A stretch of 64,000 bases of DNA, from positions 1 to 64,000 of the forward strand of contig NZ_AKJF01000094.1 in NCBI RefSeq assembly GCF_000282475.1, in the 5' to 3' direction. A model generated the notes under the pieces. The model was not told the origin of the DNA. It saw nothing but the letters and a program-made list of their open reading frames with translations, and did no database searches. The position numbers and the translations under genes were made by a program. Origin of the DNA: Pseudomonas sp. GM78 (GTDB lineage Bacteria > Pseudomonadota > Gammaproteobacteria > Pseudomonadales > Pseudomonadaceae). Positions 37,030 to 46,406 of this stretch are shown here, one piece after another; position 1 is the stretch's first letter; each line of letters opens with the position of its first letter.

Positions 37030-37764
37030 CTAGATCGCAGCACCGCCATTGGGGCTGATGATCTGTCCAACCATGTAATCACCCGCGGGCCCGGCCAGGG
37101 CTTCGACCATCGCCGCGATTTCATCCGGTTTGCCGAAGCGCTTCAAAGGGAGGCTCGCGCGGGTCTCATCGTTGTATTCGATGGTGTCGTTGATCAGCAT
37201 GTCGGTTTCAATCGGCCCCGGCGCCACCGAATTGACCAGTACACCTTTGGGGGCCACTTCCTTGGCCACCGCTTTGGTCAGCGCGATCACCCCGCCCTTG
37301 GAAGCGCAGTACGCGGCGTAGGTAGGAAAGCCAATCAACCCCAGCTCCGAGCTGATGTTGATGATCCGCCCCTGCCCGCGTGCCAGCATCCCCGGCAACA
37401 CCGCCTGCATGCAGGCCCAGGTGCCTCCGAGATTGGTGCTGATCATCTGCTCCCACTGCGCCCAGGTCGTTTGCTCCACTGTCGCCGACACCAGTCTCCC
37501 GGCATTGTTGACGAGCACATCGACCCGTCCATAGCGACTCTGTGCCTCGCGGATGATGCCGGCCGCGGCGTCGGGATTGCTGATATCCGCTTGAACGGTG
37601 AACCCGTCGCCACCGTTGCCTTCGGCAATTCGCAGCACGTCGTCCAGTTGCTCCTTGCTGTCAAAGTAATTGAGGACCAGATGATCGCCACTTGCGGCAA
37701 AACGCTTGGCGATTGCCAGCCCGATGCCCTTTGCAGCGCCAGTGATAACGACAACTCGTTTCAT
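37030..37764 (-). CDS. Short-chain dehydrogenase/reductase
   Basis: A 244-residue classical SDR: TGAAKGIG at 8-15, NNAG near 86-89, the catalytic Ser138/139, Tyr152 and Lys156 (YCASK), and the PGPIETDM motif. Resembles 3-oxoacyl-reductase / glucose-dehydrogenase types. ATG 37764 has GGAG upstream; a longer frame from 37806 lacks support. It is the second gene of the operon. Confidence 0.9.
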   Translation of the reverse strand: MKRVVVITGAAKGIGLAIAKRFAASGDHLVLNYFDSKEQLDDVLRIAEGNGGDGFTVQADISNPDAAAGIIREAQSRYGRVDVLVNNAGRLVSATVEQTTWAQWEQMISTNLGGTWACMQAVLPGMLARGQGRIINISSELGLIGFPTYAAYCASKGGVIALTKAVAKEVAPKGVLVNSVAPGPIETDMLINDTIEYNDETRASLPLKRFGKPDEIAAMVEALAGPAGDYMVGQIISPNGGAAI

Positions 37765-37805
37765 AAGTTCTCCGTTGTTTTTTAAATGAACGCCGCGCGT
37801 GAGCA

Positions 37806-39233
37806 TCAGGACTGTTGAACTTTGGAAAGTACGGGCTTTCTGGAGACACGCGATTGCCAGACCAGAATCAGTGCGCCAGACAGAATCGTCAGCGCGCCGA
37901 GGTACCAGGCGGTGTATTTATCTTCTGGGGAAACCGGATTTGCTCCGGCGGTATAACCGATGTATCCCAACACCAGAATGGCCAGGGCCGCCGGGATCGA
38001 CAGGGCCAATGCGATGCCGAAGCGCTGGCGTCGGAAAGTCATGACAATGAAGGCTGCAATAGCGGCCATGTAAGACATCACCAGCGTGATGGTCACGACG
38101 TCGTAGTACCAGACGATCTTGTCCAGCGGTTTCCACCAGAGCAGGGAAATGGCGACGGCCGAGACAATCATGCTGGCGAGCCACGGCGACTTGGTTTTGT
38201 TGACGGCGCTGAACGCCAGCGGCAAATGCCCTTCTTCACTCATGCGATAGAGCGTACGCGCCGCCGCGCTGGAAGAGATTTGCATACCGGCACAGGCCGA
38301 AGTGATCACCACGAACAAGGCAATCCAGGCCATGGCCGGTGGCAAGTAGACGTTGGCGACAGCCGCGATTGGCCCGCCGTTGCCGTCCTCGATGATTGCC
38401 GCGAGTTTCTCCACAGGCACGGCATACTGCCAGCCGATCGCCGCGAGGGTGTAAATGACAAAGGCGCTGGTCAGGACGAGCAACATGGAGCGTTGCACGG
38501 TGCGAACAGGAATACGCGATTCCTCGATGTAGTTGATCGCCGAATCGAAGTTGGCGAGCATCCAGACACCGAACAGCACCCCCGGCCCTATGGCCGACCA
38601 GCCAGCCGCCCCCTGCGGCGTATACATGGACAGAACCGACAAGTCCGGAACCTGCGGGTCGATGATGCCCATCAAACCCAGCCCGGCGACCACGGCGATC
38701 TCGAAAATCAGGAAGATACTGGCGATTTTCGCCGTGGCATTGACGCCTTTACAGGAAATGGCCAGGAAGGTCAGCACCATGCCCGTGCCGATCAGCTTGG
38801 CGTTAAGCGCACCCGCCAGGGCCGGGAACAGCGCCTGGATGTATTCGGTGCCGATGATTGCGCACATGGCCATCACGGCCGTGCAGGCAACAGCGTACGC
38901 CCAGCCGAGAATGGTCCCGACGCTGGTATGGAGAAATCGCGAGGTAAAGGTAAAGACGCCGCCTGCCGAGGGTGCCTGGCGAGTCAGGGAGATCATGCAG
39001 AACGCCATGACCAGCATGGGAAAGAAGTACGCAATCAAGATGGCCAGTGGCGCATGGTGGCCGGATATTGAATAAAGAATCGACATCGAAGAGGCTGCAA
39101 TCCAGCCGGGTGCATTAAAGCCAAGTGCGGAAAACGTTACATCCCTTGTGGTAAGGGTCCCCTTGTTTAGTGCCGTATCAAGTTCACGAACAGTTCCGTC
39201 ACGGTCATAACCGATGATGTCATAGAAGTTCAT
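37806..39233 (-). CDS. APC-family amino acid/amine permease
   Basis: A 475-residue inner-membrane transporter of the amino acid-polyamine-organocation superfamily with 12-14 segments; FSALGFNAPGWIAASSMSILY and the QAPSAGGVFTFTSRFLHTSVGTILGW helix-1/3 motifs are typical. As first gene it presumably brings in the compound processed by the SDR, epimerase and deacetylase behind it. The ~285-base upstream gap to the repeat at 39520 holds the promoter. Confidence 0.88.
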   Translation of the reverse strand: MNFYDIIGYDRDGTVRELDTALNKGTLTTRDVTFSALGFNAPGWIAASSMSILYSISGHHAPLAILIAYFFPMLVMAFCMISLTRQAPSAGGVFTFTSRFLHTSVGTILGWAYAVACTAVMAMCAIIGTEYIQALFPALAGALNAKLIGTGMVLTFLAISCKGVNATAKIASIFLIFEIAVVAGLGLMGIIDPQVPDLSVLSMYTPQGAAGWSAIGPGVLFGVWMLANFDSAINYIEESRIPVRTVQRSMLLVLTSAFVIYTLAAIGWQYAVPVEKLAAIIEDGNGGPIAAVANVYLPPAMAWIALFVVITSACAGMQISSSAAARTLYRMSEEGHLPLAFSAVNKTKSPWLASMIVSAVAISLLWWKPLDKIVWYYDVVTITLVMSYMAAIAAFIVMTFRRQRFGIALALSIPAALAILVLGYIGYTAGANPVSPEDKYTAWYLGALTILSGALILVWQSRVSRKPVLSKVQQS

Positions 39234-39519
39234 TATTCAGGCTCTGATTGATAGCTATAGAAGATGTTTTAGCGCCAAATCGTCTGAATGGATTTGAGCG
39301 CCGCTTTTATTATTCAACTAAGCAAAATGCAGATACTTACAACTTCAACAAGCCGCACCCCGAAAGCCTATTCAGAATTGACTTGTAAATTTCTTGTTTT
39401 TATCGCCCTTCAGATAATCTCGGTACTGAACCTTGATTGGGCGCCAGTATAGAAACAGCAAAAAAAAACCTACCATCAGGAATATCCGATCTTTGCATCT
39501 GGATTCGCGAAGTATAGGG

Positions 39520-39741
39520 CAACCCCTGATACACCCCATACTTTTCTTACAACAAATCAAGAGGTTATAAATCAAAAAGACCTGCACGGGGCAGCTTGTA
39601 CTGCACCACACAAAAACAAAATCCTATCCTATGCAGGCCATCCGATTCGTACGCAGTGCGCTCGCTCAAGCACTTCCCACGGTCCTTTCCCAGCGTCTGA
39701 AAACGTTAATGTGTTGTGTCAGCGCATTATCCGATGCGAGG
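39520..39741. repeat. Direct repeat, left copy, flanking the Rhs gene
   Basis: Matches 41417-41637 over about 220 bases, at roughly 75-80% identity by eye. Shared blocks include AGACCTGCACGGG, CACACAAAAACAA, ATGCAGGCCATCCGATTC, GCACTTCCCACGGTCC and TGTGTTGTGTCAGCGCATTA. No gene is supported within it; small frames here differ between copies. From 39742 to 40118 I see only the inverted repeat at 39926 and the Rhs promoter region. Confidence 0.85.
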
Positions 39742-39925
39742 TTTCGTCTGCCTTGGATAAAAGCCGTTGAGCTACAAGGCGGGTATTACGTGGGGCGAGT
39801 GCGTACCCGGGCCCTCTACCGCAGCGACGCACAGACGTCGGCGGATGTTTTCCGCGGTCCCCTTTTCCGCTGCTGAAGTCGCGCATTGACCAAATTTCTA
39901 ACGTAGTAGTCGTATGGAAATTCCA

Positions 39926-40055
39926 ACTATCAGAACTGCTGGGTTGCCAGAGGTGATTTGTGGTGATACTGAGGAACATGCGGGCGGAACTCTTCCCCCT
40001 GTCCTTCTCCTCTTTTCCCGCTCAGGACGGGGCACGAAACTAGTAGTTCTGATAG
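39926..40055. repeat. Inverted repeat upstream of the Rhs gene
   Basis: CTATCAGAACT at 39926-39936 and its exact complement AGTTCTGATAG at 40045-40055, about 108 bases apart, ahead of the Rhs start. Could form a long hairpin or mark a recombination edge. Confidence 0.6.
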
Positions 40056-40118
40056 TAGCCACGCGTCGCATAACGAGCGACACTCCTTTCCAACATTGCG
40101 ACTGCTGGAGCTACCCTC

Positions 40119-41159
40119 ATGCAATCACTACCTCCTGCCCTGCTCTGCCGTTACGACTATGATCCACTAGATAGAATCACCCGTCACATCCTCCCGGATA
40201 ATCACCAACGCCAGCGCTTTTATTGCAAAAGCCGACTGGCCTCCGAGATACACGGTACGACCCATTACTCGATCATTCAGCATCACGATCAGTTACTTGC
40301 GCAGAAGCAGAGCGATGGTAACGAAGTCAACACAACGCTGCTGGTCACAGATCAACAGCGCTCGGTATTGCAGACGATCAAGGCCAATCATCCACGACAG
40401 CCCATAGCCTATTCGCCCTATGGCTATGGGCCCCCAGGCAACGGTTTACTTAGCCTGCTCGGTTTTAATGGCGAACGACCTGATCCGGTGACCGGGTGTT
40501 ATTTATTGGGAAATGGTTATCGGGCACTTAACCCGGCGTTAATGCGCTTTAACAGTCCAGATAGTTTGAGTCCATTTGAAAAGGGCGGACTCAACCCATA
40601 CACATACTGTTTAGGAGATCCGATCAATGCCATTGACCCAAACGGCCACACCCCTGTCGCCATGAAAGCAATGAGTTCAACATTGATATTCAAGAAAGTG
40701 CCTGGCACGCAACTTGTAAAAGTACGTGTTGAAAAAACCATAACCGAAGTCACCCTAGAAACGATAAACTATGATAAGCACGGACTTAAGTCGAATACCT
40801 TAGAGCTTTATTATGAGACAGGGATATCTACGCGAAATAAACCATTTACCATTTTTAATACCCACCCTTTCGAAGGGGAGCTTAAATACAATACAACACT
40901 CCCATCTAGCCTTGATAAAAACTCAAGATCTACCACAGCAAACCTCGTTCCAGGTTCAGTAGACGAGATGAATCTACGTAATCATGCATTCAAAATTGAA
41001 CACAACCTGACCCGGGCCGGTATGAAGGGCGAAAAATTTATGCCAACCGTTAAAAAAATGGTCCGGCGCGACCTCATAAACGACAATATAAGAGGTGTTT
41101 TCCGGGAAAAAATTTCGGATTCTTATGCCAACTATTACGGCATTAGGAAACAGCGTTAA
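40119..41159 (+). CDS. Short Rhs-core protein with a variable C-terminal (toxin-like) region
   Basis: A 346-residue orphan Rhs protein. Residues 10-95 are Rhs/YD-like; 96-177 are the Rhs core (IAYSPYGYGPPGNGLLSLLGFNGERPDP..GCYLLGNGYRALNP..MRFNSPDSLSPF..GGLNPYTYCLGDPINAIDPNGH). The 169 residues after NGH are AT-richer and unlike a housekeeping protein; in Rhs proteins this is where swapped toxin domains sit. I do not recognise the domain; it is rich in Lys/Thr. No signal, no T6SS gene and no evident immunity gene nearby. ~220-base direct repeats lie on both sides. Many pseudomonads carry such short Rhs genes. Confidence 0.85.
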   Translation: MQSLPPALLCRYDYDPLDRITRHILPDNHQRQRFYCKSRLASEIHGTTHYSIIQHHDQLLAQKQSDGNEVNTTLLVTDQQRSVLQTIKANHPRQPIAYSPYGYGPPGNGLLSLLGFNGERPDPVTGCYLLGNGYRALNPALMRFNSPDSLSPFEKGGLNPYTYCLGDPINAIDPNGHTPVAMKAMSSTLIFKKVPGTQLVKVRVEKTITEVTLETINYDKHGLKSNTLELYYETGISTRNKPFTIFNTHPFEGELKYNTTLPSSLDKNSRSTTANLVPGSVDEMNLRNHAFKIEHNLTRAGMKGEKFMPTVKKMVRRDLINDNIRGVFREKISDSYANYYGIRKQR

Positions 41160-41416
41160 ATAATTAAAATCAACCAACCGACAGCGAACAAACGCAAAAT
41201 TTTACGCCCGGGCTAAACCATCCTCGTCGATGCAGCAGGAGGAGGCTGTGCATGCCTAGAGCCGGGCGCGTTAAACTCAGCTCTGTACAAAAATAATATC
41301 TTTAACACCGTACCGCACAAGCCAGCGAGACCACCGCCGCATAAATTTTCGCAAGTTTGCCGAAGCGCGTAACTTTGCGACGACTCTCCTGCGAGTAAAA
41401 AAGAGAAAAAAGGAGA

Positions 41417-41637
41417 CAGAGTCTGATGAACCCCAAATTTTTCTTCGATAATTCAAGAGTTTATAAATTGAAGAGACCTGCACGGGCGGATTGTATTGCC
41501 CCACACAAAAACAAGATCCCGATCCCATGCAGGCCATCCGATTCTTGCTCAGCGCACTCGCCCAGCACTTCCCACGGTCCACTCCCTGCGTCTGAGAACG
41601 TTGATGTGTTGTGTCAGCGCATTACTCCGAGGACGTC
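41417..41637. repeat. Direct repeat, right copy, flanking the Rhs gene
   Basis: Partner of 39520-39741, same orientation, 1.9 kb away. The bases from 41160 to 41416 between the Rhs stop and this copy hold no clear gene; an antisense frame (41277-41582) crosses the repeat and is probably not real. From 41638 to 41820 nothing is recognisable. Confidence 0.85.
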
Positions 41638-41820
41638 GGCTTACTCTGACGGGGTTCAGCCGATACATGTCAGGCGAGCGCGCATTGCGAAACGAGTTAC
41701 ATCAACAGGCACAGGCGTTGGAGTAGATTTGTGGGAATCCCTAAGGGGCGGCCCCAAAAACCTGTGTGCTTACGGGTGAGCAGTTTGCGAGTTGCACAAA
41801 TGATCAGGTCATCACTCAGA

Positions 41821-42735
41821 TCAGGTAACCGCACAGTCCTTAATCCGCTCCCGCAACCATTTCAAACCAGGATCGGCGTCGAACCGGGCGTGCCAATAGG
41901 CAATCAATTGCGGTGCGGGGAAATCCACCGGTGGCTCATGGCAGCTAAGGCCGAACGTCTCTGCGAAAGCCTCGGCAATCGGCCCTGGCAAATTGCAGAT
42001 ATAGCCCGTTTGCGCGGCGATCACCGGCATCGCCATGAAGTTCTGCACCAGTACGCCAACCCGTCGGGCCAGCCCCTGGGCCTGTAGCGCGTCGTCGATG
42101 ATGTTGCCCTCCCGTTGGTGCACTTCGATCATCACTTGCGGCCGCTCCAGGTAGAGGTCCAGCGGAAAGCGCCCGGGCGGCAAGCCTTCGCGTTGCCAGA
42201 TCAGCGTCAGCAGTGAAACCGTGGTGATCGCCTCCTCCCGCAAACCCGAACCCAGCGCCATGGGCGTGCTGATGGCCAGGTCGATCTCGCCGTTTTCCAG
42301 CAGCGCTGGCAAGAGATTGTTCGGTGGCAGCGGCACCACCTCGATCATCACGCCGGGTGCTGCATCGGCGATGTGCTGGATCAACCGCGGCAAGATCAGG
42401 AACTCGACGAAATCGCCGGAGGCAATGCGGAACTTGCGCTGCGCCACTGCCGGCAAAAATAGCGTGGAGCCTTGCAGCACTTCGTCGAGGCGACCCAGTG
42501 CTTCGCGCACGGGGCCGATCAGTTCGCTCGCGCGCGCGGTCGGCACCAGGCCATGGCGGCCATTGACGAACAGTTCGTCGCCCAGGCGCTCGCGCAGGCG
42601 TCGTAGCGCATGACTGACCGCTGGCTGGCTGAGCGCCAGGCGTTCGCCGGCACGGGTGACGTTTTGCGTATCCCACAGGGTCGCGAAGACCACCAGCAGG
42701 TTCAGGTCGAGGGTACGTGTATTTACGTTATGCAT
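41821..42735 (-). CDS. LysR-family regulator of the flavin monooxygenase module
   Basis: A 304-residue LysR protein of the NodD/LinR/NahR-like branch: MHNVNTRTLDLNLLVVFATLW, LSQPAVSHALRRLRERLGDELFV, and the effector domain from FRIASGDFVEFL. It is divergent from the SsuD-like oxygenase gene, with 85 bases between starts, and so is its probable activator. The inducer is likely the compound the oxygenase attacks. Confidence 0.88.
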   Translation of the reverse strand: MHNVNTRTLDLNLLVVFATLWDTQNVTRAGERLALSQPAVSHALRRLRERLGDELFVNGRHGLVPTARASELIGPVREALGRLDEVLQGSTLFLPAVAQRKFRIASGDFVEFLILPRLIQHIADAAPGVMIEVVPLPPNNLLPALLENGEIDLAISTPMALGSGLREEAITTVSLLTLIWQREGLPPGRFPLDLYLERPQVMIEVHQREGNIIDDALQAQGLARRVGVLVQNFMAMPVIAAQTGYICNLPGPIAEAFAETFGLSCHEPPVDFPAPQLIAYWHARFDADPGLKWLRERIKDCAVT

Positions 42736-42820
42736 ACCTGAAATTCCAACTATTCATTTCCCTCACTGTACAGGCTTTGATGTAGTGGCTCCAACGTTCC
42801 CCCGGTACAAGAGCCCAAGC

Positions 42821-43882
42821 ATGAACAATAAAAAATCCCTGCAGATGGGTTGGTTCATTCCAACGATTGGCGACACCACTGCCTTCAGCGACCCGAGTAA
42901 AAGCATCCCGCAGTCCCTCGAACATTTCGAGCGGGTAGCCGTCGCCGCCGAACAGGCCGGATTCGACTACGTGCTGGTCCCCGTCACGCCCTTCTGCTGG
43001 GATGCCTGGGTCACCGCCTCCTTCGTCATCGCCCGCACTCAAAAGCTCAAGGCCCTGGTGGCGGTGAAGCCTGGCTTCATCCATCCGGTCGCCCAGGCCA
43101 AGATGTTCGCCACCTTCGACCAACTGTCCAAGGGGCGCATCTACATCAATCTGATCGCCGGCCTCAGCGAGAAAGACGCCCACGCCGAGGGCCAGATCGT
43201 CTCCAAGGAAGAACGCTACGAGCAGCTGGAAGAAGAAGTCGAACTGATGAAACGCCTGTGGACCGAGGAAGGTGTGGAATACGCAGGCAAGTACCACCAG
43301 GCACACGGCCCGAAAGTCATACCGGCGCCCTTCCAGCAACCCCACCCGCCGTTCTTCCTCGGCGGCGGCTCGGAGCAGGCGGCAGAGATTTCCGCCAGGC
43401 ACTCCGCCGTCCACCTGTTCTGGGGCGACTACCCGGAGCGCATCGCCGAACAGATCAAGGACATGCGTGAGCGGGCCGCCAAATATGGCCGCGGCGAAGC
43501 CATCGAGTTCGCCATGCGCCTGCAGATCATCTGCCGGGAAACCGAAGAAGAAGCCTGGGCTGCGGCAGATACCCTGGTCAACGGCGCCGATCCGGGCTGG
43601 ACCGAGCAGGTGAAAACCATGATGGCCGAGTCCGTTGCCAACCAACGGATGAAAGAGCTCTCCCACACCGTCGGCCGCAAGATGACCCCGCACCTGTGGA
43701 CCGGCATCACCGAAGTGCGCCCCGGTGCCGGTATTGCCGTGGTGGGCAACCCGCAACAGGTCGCCGACCAGTTGCTGGCTTTTGTCGATGCCGGTTGCAG
43801 CGGTTTCTGCCTGTCGGGCTACCCGCACCACGAAGAAGCCGAGCGCTTCGGCCGCCTGGTCATGCCGCTGCTCAACCGCTGA
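42821..43882 (+). CDS. FMNH2-dependent luciferase-like monooxygenase (SsuD family)
   Basis: A 353-residue TIM-barrel flavin oxygenase. The family landmarks of SsuD are kept in order: QMGWFIPTIGD at the N-terminus, the LKALVAVKPGFIHPVAQAKM strand-helix, FFLGGGSEQAAEI near 185, and CLSGYPHHEEAERFG near the end. It needs reduced FMN from the flavin reductase encoded next. SsuD itself cleaves alkanesulfonates; here there is no sulfonate transporter, so another substrate is likely. ATG 42821 fits the SsuD start; a longer frame runs into the regulator gene. Confidence 0.88.
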   Translation: MNNKKSLQMGWFIPTIGDTTAFSDPSKSIPQSLEHFERVAVAAEQAGFDYVLVPVTPFCWDAWVTASFVIARTQKLKALVAVKPGFIHPVAQAKMFATFDQLSKGRIYINLIAGLSEKDAHAEGQIVSKEERYEQLEEEVELMKRLWTEEGVEYAGKYHQAHGPKVIPAPFQQPHPPFFLGGGSEQAAEISARHSAVHLFWGDYPERIAEQIKDMRERAAKYGRGEAIEFAMRLQIICRETEEEAWAAADTLVNGADPGWTEQVKTMMAESVANQRMKELSHTVGRKMTPHLWTGITEVRPGAGIAVVGNPQQVADQLLAFVDAGCSGFCLSGYPHHEEAERFGRLVMPLLNR

Positions 43883-43947
43883 GCCATTGCACTCCTGTCC
43901 AATAACAATCAGCCGCTGGCACACCCGGCGGTAATGGAGTACCCCTC

Positions 43948-44487
43948 ATGAACACCCAGCATTTCGATCCCAAGCAGTTCCGCCAGGCGCTCGGCGCCTT
44001 CACCACCGGCGTGACCATCGTCACCACCCGCGGCGCGGATGGCCAGGACTACGGTTTGACCGCCAACAGCTTCAACTCGGTGTCGATCGACCCGCCGATG
44101 GTGCTGTGGAGCATCAACAAGGATTCCTCGTCGGCACCCGCCTTCACCGAAGGTTCGCACTTCGCCGTGCACATCCTGGCGACGGACCAGGAGCCGCTGT
44201 CAAACCGCTTCGCCAAAAGCGGCGCGGACAAGTTCAGCGGTCTCGACCTGCAACGCGGCACCCGCGACATACCGCTGCTGGACGGGTGCTCGGCGCGCTT
44301 CCAGTGCAAGACCACGTATCAGTACGAGGGTGGCGACCACATCATCCTGGTCGGTGAAGTGTTGGCCTTCGACCGCTTCGACAAGGCCCCGCTGGTGTTC
44401 CACAGCGGTGGCTACCGACGCCTGTTGCCTGTCGCCGCGGACAACCACCTCTGGCAGCAGCCCGATGCCGTCGTGTCGGCCCGCTAA
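43948..44487 (+). CDS. Flavin reductase (HpaC/SsuE-like partner of the monooxygenase)
   Basis: A 179-residue FMN-binding split-barrel reductase. FRQALGAFTTGVTIVTTRG, GLTANSFNSVSIDPPMVLWSI and FAVHILATDQEPLSNRFA are typical of HpaC-like NAD(P)H:flavin reductases. It lies 65 bases after the oxygenase gene and would supply it with FMNH2, forming a two-component system. Confidence 0.92.
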   Translation: MNTQHFDPKQFRQALGAFTTGVTIVTTRGADGQDYGLTANSFNSVSIDPPMVLWSINKDSSSAPAFTEGSHFAVHILATDQEPLSNRFAKSGADKFSGLDLQRGTRDIPLLDGCSARFQCKTTYQYEGGDHIILVGEVLAFDRFDKAPLVFHSGGYRRLLPVAADNHLWQQPDAVVSAR

Positions 44488-44559
44488 GGCAGTACCGCGC
44501 GGCGATGAGTGCGCCGCGTGGCCTCGACTACCAGAACAAGCCCAAGAGGTAAACTGTCG

Positions 44560-45951
44560 ATGACCAGCACAACGACCGTCCCGGCGTCGGCCACGCCTTG
44601 TGCCGCGCCGTTACTGCCCAATCAGGGCCGAGCCAGCTATGCCCTGGGTGTGCTGACGCTCGCCTATGTCTTTTCGATCATGGACCGGCAGGTCCTCAGC
44701 CTGCTGGTCGGACCGATCCAGCAATCGCTGCACGTCAACGATGCCTGGATGGGCCTGCTGCATGGCTTCACCTTTGCCGCCTTCTATTCCCTGGCCGGCC
44801 TGCCGATCGCGCGTGCGCTCGATCGTGGCAACCGGCGCCTGATCATCACGGTCGGTATTGGCTTGTGGTGCCTGGCCACCGCTGCCAGCGGCCTGGCCAG
44901 CGAGTTCTGGCACCTGTTGCTGGCTCGCGTCGGGGTGGCGGTCGGCGAAGCCGTGTTGCTACCGGGCGCCGTGTCGCTGATCAGCGACCTGTTCGTGCCG
45001 CACAAGCGCGGCCGCGCCCTCGGTGTGTTCGGTGCCGGTGGCCCGATCGGCGTTGGCGGTGGTCTGCTCGCCACCGGCCTGGTGCTCGGCTACTTCAGCG
45101 CCCATCCATTGACCCTGCCCTTGCTTGGCACCCTGGCGCCTTGGCAAACCACACTGATGTCGATCGGCCTGCCGGGGCTGATCGTTCTGCTGCTGATGTG
45201 CGGTGTGCCGGAGCCGCGACTCAATTGCAACCCACGGGCGACGTCGGCTTCGGTGGCGTCGGGCGTGCCACTGGGAGAAGTGCTGGCGTTCCTGCGCGCA
45301 AACCGGCGCACCTTCGTCGCCGTCGTGGTTGGCATGGGCTGCTATAACGCGGCGGTCTACGGCGGCGGCGCCTGGGTCCCCAGCTACCTGGTCCGCGAGT
45401 TTGGCTGGAGTTACGCCAAGGCCGGCACCGTGATGGGCCTGATCATGTGCGTCAGCTCGCCCCTGGGTGTGCTCGGTGCCAGTTGGCTGGGTGAATACTG
45501 GCGCCGCCGCGGCGTGGCCAATGGCAACCTGCGCGTGGCGATCTGCGCCAGCATCGTCCTGCCGCTGTGCGCCACACCGCTGCTGCTGGCGCCCAGTGCC
45601 ACGCTGGCACTGCCGTTCCTCGCGCTCAGCGCGGCCCTTTGGGTCAGCCTGTTCGGCATCGGCCCGGCCTTGATCGTCGAAATAGCGCCCGCGCCGATGC
45701 GTGGACAGTTCATCGCCCTGTTCACCGGCGTACTCAATCTGCTCGGGGTGGGCATCGGCCCGCTGGCGATCGGCGTGATCACCGACTACGTGCTGGTCGA
45801 CCCCGCCGCCATTCGCTACTCGATCCTGATCGTCACGCTGATCGCCTGCGTCCTCGCTTGCCCACTGCTGTCCTGCGCCCGCCACAGCTTCAAGCACACC
45901 GCCCGGCGAGCCCGTGAATGGCAGCCCGCTGAACTGACCCCAAACCGATGA
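44560..45951 (+). CDS. MFS transporter
   Basis: A 463-residue 12-segment carrier, of the SPINSTER/ACS-like type. VLTLAYVFSIMDRQVLSLLVGPIQ near 30-53 and ARALDRGNRRLIITVGIGLW after segment 2 are characteristic. ATG 44560 has AAGAGG upstream. Its stop overlaps the GFA gene start (ATGA). It probably imports the substrate of the monooxygenase. Confidence 0.88.
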   Translation: MTSTTTVPASATPCAAPLLPNQGRASYALGVLTLAYVFSIMDRQVLSLLVGPIQQSLHVNDAWMGLLHGFTFAAFYSLAGLPIARALDRGNRRLIITVGIGLWCLATAASGLASEFWHLLLARVGVAVGEAVLLPGAVSLISDLFVPHKRGRALGVFGAGGPIGVGGGLLATGLVLGYFSAHPLTLPLLGTLAPWQTTLMSIGLPGLIVLLLMCGVPEPRLNCNPRATSASVASGVPLGEVLAFLRANRRTFVAVVVGMGCYNAAVYGGGAWVPSYLVREFGWSYAKAGTVMGLIMCVSSPLGVLGASWLGEYWRRRGVANGNLRVAICASIVLPLCATPLLLAPSATLALPFLALSAALWVSLFGIGPALIVEIAPAPMRGQFIALFTGVLNLLGVGIGPLAIGVITDYVLVDPAAIRYSILIVTLIACVLACPLLSCARHSFKHTARRAREWQPAELTPNR

Positions 45952-46373
45952 GAACGCTCATGAACATGATCAAAGGCAGCTGCCTGTGCGGCGGCATCCA
46001 CTACTCCAGCCACCTCAGTGCGCTGTCCACCGCGGTCTGCCATTGCAGCGACTGCCAGAAGCAGACCGGCAGCGCCTTCTCGGTCAACCTGCTGGTGCAT
46101 GCCCAAGGCTTCATGGTCGAAGGCTCAAGCCTTGGCTGCTACTCCAAGGCCGGTGGCAGCGGCTTGCCGGTCAAGCGTTACTTCTGCACCCGATGCGGCT
46201 CGGCGCTGTACTCCGAAATCAGCGCAATGCCCGGCCTGCTGGCGGTCAAGGCCGGCACCCTGGTCCAGCCGGCCAACCCCACACCGGATATGCACCTGTG
46301 GTGCGCCTCGGCACGGCCGTGGGTGGTCATCGATCGCGCGCTGCCGTGCTTCGAACAGGCACCCACCGAGTGA
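45948..46373 (+). CDS. GFA-family (glutathione-dependent formaldehyde-activating-like) zinc protein
   Basis: A 141-residue protein with the GFA zinc-binding cysteines: GSCLCGGI, CHCSDCQKQTGSAF and RYFCTRCGSALYSE. The fold is that of Gfa, which helps form S-hydroxymethylglutathione, though most family members have no proven activity. An aldehyde released by the oxygenase could be its target; this is inference. ATG 45948 overlaps the MFS stop; ATG 45960 and 45966 are alternatives. Confidence 0.88.
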   Translation: MRTLMNMIKGSCLCGGIHYSSHLSALSTAVCHCSDCQKQTGSAFSVNLLVHAQGFMVEGSSLGCYSKAGGSGLPVKRYFCTRCGSALYSEISAMPGLLAVKAGTLVQPANPTPDMHLWCASARPWVVIDRALPCFEQAPTE

Positions 46374-46406
46374 AACATCACGGTTCCAACACTTGAGAGC
46401 GACTTC

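Noticed and set aside
39372-39611. 79-codon minus-strand frame in the left direct repeat
   Set aside because: Its counterpart in the right repeat copy diverges in length and sequence, and no ribosome-binding site is evident.
41277-41582. 101-codon minus-strand frame after the Rhs gene, possible immunity protein
   Set aside because: It runs opposite to the Rhs gene across the direct repeat and is basic and low in complexity; immunity genes normally follow on the same strand.
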